DNA from: Rhizobiaceae bacterium
GTDB lineage: Bacteria > Pseudomonadota > Alphaproteobacteria > Rhizobiales > Rhizobiaceae
Reading direction: 5' to 3'
NCBI GenBank assembly: GCA_913776675.1
Contig: CAJYRE010000445.1
Coordinates: 1 to 5,681 of the forward strand
Length of the DNA stretch: 5,681 bases
Positions 1-5,681 of this stretch are shown piece by piece. Every line of letters starts with the position of its first letter. Position 1 is the first letter of the stretch. The notes below the pieces were generated by a model, which saw nothing but the letters and a program-made list of their open reading frames with translations, was not told the DNA's origin and did not search any database. The translations under genes and the position numbers were made by a program.

Positions 1-3000
1 CTTTGGAAACCCCTCGTTCATCACCGGCAGCCGATGCTCTGTGGGGAACGGGCCGTGCCAGCGTCGGCCAAATTCTGTCAGCGGTTCTCAATGGTAAGCC
101 AGTTCAGGTCTTTGACAGGACTTCTGACGGCAAATATGTCCTCAACCAAAATGAAACCGACGCGGCCAATCAGAAAGCCGCACGAATCGCCACCGAATGG
201 AGCCGTTGGCTCTGGGAGGATGATGCCCGCCGTGATGAGCTAGCGCGGCTGTATAATGACACGTTCAACACGGACGTTGTGCGCCGATTTGATGGTTCGC
301 ACCTGACGCTTCCCGGTAAGGTGGGTGATGACATCATCGACTTGCGGCAGCACCAGAAGGCGTTTGTCTGGCGCACGTTGCAAACCTCTGTGTCGTTGGC
401 TGATCACACGGTCGGCGCAGGCAAGACCTTTGCGCTGATTGCATCTGCCATGGAAAAACGCCGCACCGGACAGGCCAAAAAGCCGATGTTTGCAGTTCCA
501 AATCATCTGGTGGGGCAATGGGCAGCGGATTTCATCAAGCTCTATCCCGGTGCGAAAGTGCTTGCCGCGACCAAGAAGGACTTTGAGGCGGCAAACCGCA
601 AGCGGCTGTTTGCCCGCGTTGCCACTGGTGACTGGGACGCGGTGATTGTTGCCCATTCGCAGTTTGGCTTGATGGGTGTCTCGCCGGAGATTGAAGAAAA
701 GTTCATCTCCCAGCAATTGCAGGAACTGGAAGCCTCTATTACTGAAATGCGGGCGGAAACTGGCGAAAAGTCCCGTAATGTCGCACAGTTGGCAAAACAG
801 CGCGAGAACCTGCAAAGTAAGCTGAAAAATCTGCTCGATGCAGGCCGCAAGGATGATGGCCTGAAATTCGACGAGCTGGGCGTGGACGCCCTTTACGTCG
901 ATGAATTTCACGAGTTCAAGAACCTCGCCTTTGCCACGGGAATGCAGCGTGTTGCCGGGCTTGGCAATCCAGCCGGAAGCCAGAAGGCTGCCGACATGTA
1001 TCTGAAGATCCAGCACATTCAGGAGCAAACAGGCGGCAACATCGTGGTTGCCACTGGTACACCTCTGTCCAACACCATGGCAGAAATGTACACGCTGATG
1101 CGGTATATGGCAGGTAAGACACTCAGCAACATGGGTCTTTCCCATTTTGATGCCTGGGCACGTGTGTTCGGCGATGTGGTGACAGACTGGGAATTGAGCC
1201 CCAGCGGCCAATACAAGATGGCAACGCGCTTTGCCAAGTTCGTAAATATCCCCGAACTCATGCGCCAATATCTGGCCTTCGCGGATGTGATCTCGAATGA
1301 TGACATTCGCCAGCAACTGGCCGCGATGGGCAAAACCTTGCCATTGCCAAAGGTGAAGGGTGGAAAGCCTACTCTTGTTGTGGTGAAGCCCTCCTCTGAT
1401 CAAATCTTCTATATTGGTGAAGGCACTCCCGGTCCAAACGGTGAGCTGCAATATCCGCAAGGCTCGCTTGTCTATCGCGCTGAAAACCTGCCGAAGAAGG
1501 CGGAAAAAGGCGCGGATAACATGCTCAAGGTGATGTCCGACGCCCGAAAGGCGGCGCTGGATATGCGCCTGATTGATCCGAGCTATCCTGACAATCCCGG
1601 CTCTAAAATCAATCGCGCCGCCTCCGAGATGAAGCGCATTTACGACCAGTGGCATGACCAGCGCGGCACTCAGCTTGTGTTTATCGATCTCTCGACCCCT
1701 AAGAAGGCCAAGACGAAACAGGAGCAAGAGCTGAAAGCGTTGATCAAGGCGGCAGAGGATGGCGATGACAAAGCGCAGGCCAAGCTGGATGCAATGTCAC
1801 CGGACGAATTCGAGGCGCTGAACTCGAAATTCTCTGTGTACGATGATCTCAAAGATAAGCTGGTAGCTACCGGCGTACCTGCTGAAGAAATTGCGTTCAT
1901 CCATGATGCCAACACAGACCTGCAAAAGGAGGAGCTGTTTGGCAAGGTGCGGTCTGGCCGCGTTCGCTTCCTGTTTGGCTCCACCGCCAAAATGGGTGCC
2001 GGAACCAATGTTCAAAATCGTCTTGTGGCATTGCATCACATTGACGCGCCATGGCGGCCGAGTGACCTTGAACAGCGCGACGGTCGCGTGATCCGTCAAG
2101 GCAATGAGCTGTATGCAGCCGACCCAGATGGTTTCGAGGTCGAAATCCTGCGTTATGCGACAGAAAAGACGCTGGATGCCCGCCAGTGGCAGGGCATTGA
2201 AGCCAAGGCGCGATTTATCCAGCAGGTTCGCAAAGGTGACACCAAACAGCGCAGCGTCGAGGATATTGGTGGCGAAGTCGCCAGCGCCGCTGAAATGAAG
2301 GCTGTGGCATCTGGCAATCCGCTGATCCTTGAGGAAATGCAGACCCGTAAGCAATTGCGGACCTTGGAAGGACAGGCAAGCGAACACGACCGGGCGCAGC
2401 ACCGGATCAAGGGCAAAATCCGCGACATCAATGGGCAATTGGCCTCGATTGAGCAGCGCGCCGATGCCGTAAAAGCCGATGCGGCGCGGGCTGCTGACTT
2501 TGCGGAGAAGCCATTTGCAGCAACCGTGGAAGGGGTAGAAATCAACAAACCGAAGGAGTTTGGCGCTGCCGTTCTTTCGGCTATGCGCTCCAGCCTTCAA
2601 AATGGCGTTTCCGAGAAGGAAATCGGTCATATTGGCCAATTCCCACTCGAAATCGTGCAGGATTATGGCTCTCGCTGGATGGCTGTGCTGAAAGGTGACA
2701 AGGAATATTCCATCGTCACCGACAATATCGCCGAGCAAGACCCAACCGGCCTTGCCATGCAGATTGCCAACACAATCCGGCGCATGGTTGGAACACCTAT
2801 TGCAGATCAGGAAATAGCCACCGAACTGAAACGCCAGATACCAGCGCTGGAGAAGCAGATCGGACCATGGGAAGGGCAGAAAGAGCTGGAGGAAACGGCA
2901 GCCAAGCACACCCGGCTGATTGATGCCCTCAAGCCAAAAGCCAAACCCGATTTGAGCGGGTCTGCCACCGTTGAAGAAAGTGCGGCGGAAGAGCCGGAGA

Positions 3001-5681
3001 TTGCTGTCACAAACAAACGCAAGGATGTACCGATTGCGCTTACTGTTGAGGATTTGCGGCCTCTCCCTCACCCCAGCCGCGCCGATGACCAGCCGATCAA
3101 GGCATGGGCAACAGATGCCGTGGTGAAGCCCGGTGAAGCCAGCGGTCATGAATATCTGGTTGCGATTGACGACGATGGCAGCGTTATCGAGTATGGCACG
3201 GCGGGCAAGGCGGATTACAGCGGCATGTCTGCGCGTCTGGGGAGTGCAATGATCAATCCTGATCGTCGTGTCGTGATTTATCACAACCATCCTCGATCAA
3301 CGCCATTGTCGATCACCGATATTTCGGCGCTGGCATTTTCCGGTATGCACTCTATCTGGGCGCTGGGCCATGATGGACGCGAAAGCCGCGCCCAGCTCAC
3401 CGATGCCGCGAAAGAGCGCATGGCCACGCTTTACCGCCGCAGCCTGCCCACAGATGAAAGCGCAGCCCGCAATCATTTCACGGTGATGTTGCAGAACGCC
3501 CATCAAGTCATCCAGTCTTTCCTTCAGGAAGAGATTGATGCAGGCCGGATCACGCCACAGCTTGCCGAACAGATTGATGACAACATCCGTATCATGCCTG
3601 CCGAACTCGCAGGTGTGGTTGATCACACAGATAGTCAGCCTTATGACACCGCCACCATTCCCGGTCTGCAAAAGGTGATCGAAGACGCAAGCCTCAAACT
3701 CGCAAGGGAATTCTATGGAAAAGATCACAGGAATATCAGGACTGATCGAGCCACCAAGTCCGTTCGCCACATTGCAGAGATGGCAAGGGTTCGAAAAAAC
3801 CCTGAACTCACTGCCGCCGTCCGAAGACCGGAAGGCATATCTGAAACAGGCCCGCGCGCATATCCAGGCCAAAAAGGCCAAAACTTCGCCCGGATCAGCC
3901 AAAGCCGTATCATCCAAGAGCTGAAGGGCAAGCTGACTGATTTAAAGCCATCCGTTCTGGCAGCCGTTCCGCTGAACTATTTTGCGGAGTTGGCGCGCCC
4001 CAACATGACCGCTGTGGGCGACTATCTCCGCGTCAAACGGATGATGGATACCTATCGTGGGCAAAAACACGAGCAAGCAGACAAGATTGCAGGCGATTGG
4101 CTGAAATACACCCGCCTTGGCTTCCTTGGCAAAGACAGGAGCCGGTCACAACTGCTCTCGGAACTGATGCACGATTCGACCTTGGCCGGGATTGACCCAT
4201 CCCAGATCGATGAAGAAACAATCGCCAAGCCGGGGTATGACCTGTTGCGCAAGCGCTATATGGCGCTCCCTCCCGCAGGTCGGGCGCTCTACGCCACAGT
4301 GCGCGATGCCTATAAGGCACAGGCCGAAGAGTTGGATAACATCTTGCTCGACAATATCCGCAAGGCGCAGGAAATCGGAGCGAAGCGGGCAGCCGACGCC
4401 CACCGCAAAACAATGAAGGAAATTGCGGATTCGGGTTTGACCGGGCTGGACCGGCGCAAAGCCGAAGAAGATGCCATGAGCGCTTACAAAGCCGCTGTCA
4501 CCCGCTCGACGTGGGGCGGCAAGGCCCGCATGACCAGAATGCGGCAGAGCTTTGAAGCCAGCCGCGTTCAAGCACCGTATTTCCCGTTAGGGCGCTTTGG
4601 CAACTACTTCGTCACAGTGCGCGATGGCGACAACAATGTTATCAGCTTCTCAAAATTCGAGAAGGCCGCGGATCGTGACCGTTTCGCTGCCAAGATCGAA
4701 CGGGAAATGCCGAATGCGCGCATCGAGGCTGGTGTGATGGAAGACAGGGGCAAAGGCCGATCAAGCATGGACCCGCGTATGGTGGCCGAAATTGAAGAGC
4801 TGCTGGGCGCTGGCAACGCCGACCCTGACCTGATGGACCAGATTTGGCAACGGTATCTGGAAACCATGCCTGATCTCTCGATGCGCAAGCGCTTCATTCA
4901 CCGCAAGGGAACCGCTGGCTTCCATCAAGACGCCTTGCGCACCTTCTCTTCGCACATGTTCCATGCCGCCCACCAGATGGCACGTGCGAAGTACGGACTG
5001 GAGCTGCAAGAGCTGATCAATGATGTGAATGATCAGGCAAAGGACGCCGACGACCTGACCAGCGCCATGCGGCTGTCGAACGAGATGAGCAAGCGACACG
5101 ATTGGGTGATGAACCCGACCGGCAGCAAAGTCGCCCAGTTCATGACGAGTACAGCATTTGTGTGGTTCCTTGGCCTATCCCCAGCCTCGGCAGCCGTGAA
5201 CCTGACGCAGACGGCCATCATGGGTGTGCCCATACTGGGGGGCCGGTTTGGCAGTCTGAGCAAGGCAGGTGCGGCCCTTGGCAAGGCTGCACTGGATACG
5301 ATCAAAGGAAAAGGAAGCCTCGAAAACGCCAACTTGAGCAAGGACGAGCGGGCGGCGCTCGATATGTTCTATCAATCGGGCCTGATCGACCGAACCCAGA
5401 GCCATGATCTGGCAGGCGTTGGCAACACTGGCGTCGATTATAGCCCGGTTCGCGCCCGTGTCATGGCAGCCATTTCGTGGGCATTCCACCGGGCGGAAGT
5501 GGTCAACCGAGAAGTCACGGCCATGGCAGCCTATCGCATGGCGCGAGATGCTGGCGAAAACCACGTAAAGGCCGTGGACATTGCCCATGACCTGACATGG
5601 AAGACGCATTTCGATTATTCGAACTCGTCGCGGCCCCGCGTCATGCAAAACGACCTTGCCAAAGTGGCGCTGGTGTTCCGT
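1..5681 (+). CDS. Giant polyvalent protein (SF2 helicase + JAB peptidase + PLxRFG), partial at both ends
   Basis: One frame is open across the window, with its first full codon at 3 and last codon (Arg1893) at 5679-5681. No start or stop is present, so the true protein exceeds 1893 residues. In order it contains a SNF2-like SF2 helicase (about 111-735), coiled-coil tail, JAB/JAMM-like peptidase (1030-1126), linker, helical domain, PLxRFG motif (1528-1533) and a conserved C-terminal region. Proteins with this build are known from phages and conjugative elements as polyvalent proteins. Some are packaged or transferred with the DNA and are thought to protect it or reprogramme the recipient; the P1 antirestriction protein DarB is a distant functional analogue. 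No signal peptide can be judged because the N terminus is outside. Every helicase motif is intact and I found no stop or frameshift, so this is not an obvious pseudogene. The exact biological role is inferred. Confidence 0.95.
3..332 (+). other. Conserved lead-in to the helicase (residues 1-110)
   Basis: This segment precedes the ATPase core. It holds a short helix with VGQILSAVLNGKPVQVFD (about residues 21-38), then KYVLNQNET and a tryptophan-rich helix with WSRWLWED, followed by LARLYNDTFN and FDGSHLTLPG. From memory of the methylase-helicase family, the same order (a catalogue of 'LNGK.V', 'N..ET', 'W.W.D..R...LA.LYN..FN' and 'DGSHL.LPG') comes directly before the helicase Q-like motif. 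It therefore supports the family assignment and shows that the window starts inside the gene. In this family an adenine-methyltransferase-like part usually lies further N-terminal. I see no DPPY or NPPY/F catalytic motif here, so that part is absent from the window. Confidence 0.8.
333..2207 (+). other. SF2 (SNF2-like) helicase/translocase domain, COG4646/DarB-like
   Basis: This is an ATP-dependent DNA translocase or helicase core, residues about 111-735. A Q-like motif RQHQKAFVWR begins at 115. Motif I (Walker A) is TVGAGKT with Lys141. Motif Ia-like PNHLVGQW lies at 166-173. Motif II is DEFH at 300-303, in YVDEFHEFKNL. Motif III is TGTPLSNT at 351-358. Motif IV-like QLVFIDLSTP is at 557-566, motif V STAKMGAGTNVQ at 660-671, and motif VI QRDGRVIRQGN at 691-701. 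All expected catalytic residues are present, including the arginine fingers of motif VI, so the ATPase should be active. DEFH in place of DEAH also occurs in this family. A coiled-coil insert (about 229-278) separates motif Ia from motif II, and a Lys/Glu/Asp-rich helical insert (about 567-602) follows motif IV. Family members occur in phages, plasmids and ICEs, often fused to adenine methylases. The substrate is presumed to be double-stranded DNA. Confidence 0.93.
2208..3089 (+). other. Post-helicase tail with two coiled coils (residues 736-1029)
   Basis: The segment starts with a stretch characteristic of this helicase family: RFIQQVRKGD, VEDIGGE, AAEMKAVASGNP (to residue 773). A long charged helix, about 774-836 and rich in Glu, Arg, Gln and Ala, is a likely coiled coil. 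A shorter segment at about 838-930 looks alpha/beta: it contains FAATVEGVEI, PLEIVQDYGSRWMAVLKG and YSIVTDN. A second amphipathic helix, at about 933-978, begins IADQEIATELKRQI and probably packs against the first. A low-complexity Ala/Glu/Lys/Pro linker (about 979-1010) then leads to the peptidase. The segment probably acts as an oligomerisation or DNA-contact appendage of the motor. That role is inferred from helix content alone, and I cannot name a catalytic function. Confidence 0.7.
3090..3380 (+). other. JAB/JAMM-like (RadC-type) metallopeptidase domain
   Basis: Residues 1030-1126 match the layout of RadC-type JAB domains. A strand EYLVAIDDDG leads into SVIEYGTAG with Glu1063. A helix and a strand RRVVIYHNHP follow, then LSITDISAL. 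Candidate zinc ligands are His1094, His1096 and Asp1106, with Ser1103 in the usual conserved-serine position and Glu1063 as the catalytic acid 31 residues upstream of the first His. The pattern is HxH, six residues, S, two residues, D, which is one residue shorter than the canonical seven-residue spacing. A further conserved-looking SIWALGHDG lies at 1117-1125. JAMM peptidases hydrolyse isopeptide or peptide bonds using Zn2+. In polyvalent proteins they have been proposed to process the polyprotein or act on host factors; neither role is shown here. Other HNHP-containing folds are the main alternative. Confidence 0.75.
3704..3709 (+). promoter_or_regulatory. Shine-Dalgarno-like site for the candidate nested gene
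   Basis: AAGGGA sits five bases before the ATG at 3715, a good distance for ribosome binding. It resembles the AAGGAG consensus with one mismatch. It lies inside the giant reading frame, where it encodes part of AREF, so it could be a chance match. It matters only because it makes the nested start at 3715 plausible. Confidence 0.35.
3715..3924 (+). CDS. Candidate nested small protein, 69 aa, overlapping the giant ORF
   Basis: This frame-1 reading frame runs ATG to TGA entirely inside the giant frame-3 gene. Unlike the other internal frames, its product looks like a real soluble protein: a short N terminus, EPPSPF at residues 12-17, an aromatic helix with RWQGFEKTL (22-30), LPPSEDRK (33-40), a second helix AYLKQARAHIQAKKAK (41-56) and a Ser/Lys-rich tail. 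It is preceded by a reasonable Shine-Dalgarno-like site. Over the same bases the giant frame shows a rare-codon cluster and linker-like sequence, as if frame 1 had shaped them. The pattern 'PPSPF...W..F...LP' reminds me of small hypothetical proteins from alphaproteobacterial mobile elements, but I cannot confirm that. No function can be assigned. Alternatives are a chance open frame, or a remnant of a formerly separate gene at a fusion junction. Confidence 0.42.
   Translation: MEKITGISGLIEPPSPFATLQRWQGFEKTLNSLPPSEDRKAYLKQARAHIQAKKAKTSPGSAKAVSSKS
3927..4562 (+). other. Helical domain upstream of PLxRFG (residues 1309-1520)
   Basis: This all-helical region has recognisable steps: AAVPLNYFAELA, a long charged helix RVKRMMDTYRGQKHEQADKI, then LMHDSTLAGIDPS (about 1388-1400), YDLLRKRYMALPPAGRALY (from about 1412) and VRDAYKAQAEELDNILLDNI. 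In large PLxRFG-type polyvalent proteins the element 'L.HD.TLAGIDP' followed by 'Y..L...Y..L...A..LY..VRD.Y' lies just N-terminal of PLxRFG; I recall this from the family and have not run a search. A Lys/Arg/Ala-rich helix (about 1450-1515) completes the segment. No catalytic residues are apparent. The role is probably structural, as a packaging or delivery module, and that is inferred. Confidence 0.75.
4575..4757 (+). other. PLxRFG module (residues 1525-1585)
   Basis: The signature is PYFPLGRFGNYFVTV, with PLGRFG exactly at residues 1528-1533 (4584-4601). It is followed by a strand-turn DGDNNVISFSKFE and a helix DRDRFAAKIEREMPNARIEAG. This small beta-alpha module names the PLxRFG family, found in very large proteins of phages and mobile elements, usually C-terminal to helicase, methylase or peptidase domains. 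Its biochemical function is not established. The motif is an exact match to the name-giving pattern with x = Gly, so recognition is secure. Finding it in the same frame as the helicase confirms that the window is one polyvalent protein and not a plain chromosomal helicase. Confidence 0.88.
4758..5681 (+). other. Conserved C-terminal region of PLxRFG polyvalent proteins (residues 1586-1893, truncated)
   Basis: Helical sequence (about 1586-1712), including FSSHMFHAAHQMARAKYGLE, leads to an apolar stretch at about 1713-1747 with STAFVWFLGLSPASAAVNLT and then IMGVPILGGRFG. Such a 'LGL.PS.A.VNLTQ' stretch is familiar from the C-terminal parts of these proteins. FHRAEVVNREVTAMAAYRMA begins at about 1828, and HFDYSNSSRPRVMQ at about 1869, close to the end of the window. 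Both resemble the large polyvalent protein-associated C-terminal domains that I know as LPD38-like; the exact family number is uncertain. The sequence stops at LAKVALVFR, where family members continue with more hydrophobic and aromatic residues, so the gene goes on. The apolar region may be a buried helical pair or a membrane-interacting segment; the sequence alone cannot decide. Confidence 0.75.

Larger units (their letters stand above)
3381..3926 (+). other. Helical segment and poorly conserved linker (residues 1127-1308)
   Basis: The first half (about 1127-1235) reads as ordinary helical protein, with AKERMATLYRRSLP, NHFTVMLQNAHQVIQSFLQEE and a segment of Glu/Asp/Ile-rich sequence ending at AREFYGK. 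The second half (about 1239-1300) changes character. It is basic, rich in Arg, Gly, Pro, Gln and Ser, lacks hydrophobic periodicity and looks disordered. This half coincides with the candidate nested gene at 3715-3924 and with a run of rare arginine codons. It links the helicase-peptidase half to the PLxRFG half and would be a natural cleavage site if the protein is processed. The last claim is inference. Confidence 0.6.

Noticed and set aside
34..243. 69-codon plus-strand frame near the window start
   Set aside because: Its Ser/Met/Pro/Arg-rich product overlaps the conserved helicase lead-in, and the giant frame shows no codon disturbance there, in contrast to 3715-3924.
1..333. Possible adenine methyltransferase catalytic motif, expected from the family
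   Set aside because: No DPPY/NPPY/NPPF-type motif or SAM-binding glycine motif is visible in the frame. Any methylase domain must lie upstream of the window.
240..1727. 495-codon open frame on the minus strand
   Set aside because: It lies antisense to the helicase core, whose motifs are unmistakable on the plus strand. Its product is His/Leu/Arg/Cys-rich without recognisable domains, as expected of a codon-bias shadow.
3120..3140. Short direct repeat of GGTGAAGCC
   Set aside because: There are two adjacent imperfect copies within coding sequence (VVKPGEAS). They are too short to be more than chance.
1797..3290. 497-codon open frame on the minus strand
   Set aside because: It is antisense to helicase motifs V-VI and the coiled-coil tail. 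Its composition is shadow-like (Phe/Leu/His/Arg/Gly) and no family is recognisable. The near-equal length to the other antisense frame appears coincidental.
3297..3917. 206-codon open frame on the minus strand
   Set aside because: It is antisense to the peptidase-linker region, rich in Cys, Phe and His, and has no plausible domain.
5102..5407. 101-codon plus-strand frame nested in the C-terminal region
   Set aside because: The product is Gly/Pro/Arg/Gln-rich and runs across the strongly conserved apolar segment of the giant protein. I see no convincing ribosome-binding site, so it is a shadow of the main frame.
4033..5648. Several minus-strand frames of 66-157 codons opposite the PLxRFG half
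   Set aside because: They overlap one another in different frames and sit opposite well-conserved plus-strand protein. None has a recognisable motif.

Overview
The whole 5.7 kb window lies inside a single plus-strand reading frame. The first complete codon is at position 3, the frame stays open for 1893 codons to the last base, and it has neither a start nor a stop inside the window. Residue numbers below are window-relative, so residue n begins at nucleotide 3n. The product is a fragment of a giant multidomain 'polyvalent' protein of the type carried by bacteriophages, prophages and conjugative elements. The moderately high G+C content and the style of the sequence suggest an alphaproteobacterial (Rhizobiales-like) host. 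That host guess is inference only, because no marker gene is present.

Layout: (1) Residues 1-110 are the conserved lead-in to the helicase. (2) Residues 111-735 are a superfamily II, SNF2-like helicase of the methylase-helicase (COG4646/DarB-like) group, with all the main motifs intact. (3) Residues 736-1029 are a helicase tail with two predicted coiled coils around a small, probably mixed alpha/beta segment. (4) Residues 1030-1126 are a RadC-like JAB/JAMM metallopeptidase domain with a complete candidate metal site. (5) Residues 1127-1308 are helical and then linker-like sequence. Nucleotides 3715-3924 of this stretch also carry a plausible nested small gene in another frame. (6) Residues 1309-1520 are a helical domain typical of the region before PLxRFG. 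(7) Residues 1525-1585 are the PLxRFG module. (8) Residues 1586-1893 are the conserved C-terminal part, with one apolar stretch, and run off the window.

Taken together, this looks like a protein that enters a new host cell with the element's DNA: an ATP-driven DNA translocase or remodeller, a protease that might cut the polyprotein or a host target, and a C-terminal half of the sort found in large phage polyvalent proteins. The methyltransferase part usual for this family is not visible and would be expected upstream. I saw no intergenic gap, tRNA, rRNA, CRISPR array, insertion sequence, attachment site, origin, promoter or terminator. The most unusual local feature is 3715-3924. There the giant frame suddenly uses rare arginine codons, while frame 1 reads as a normal small protein with its own Shine-Dalgarno-like site.
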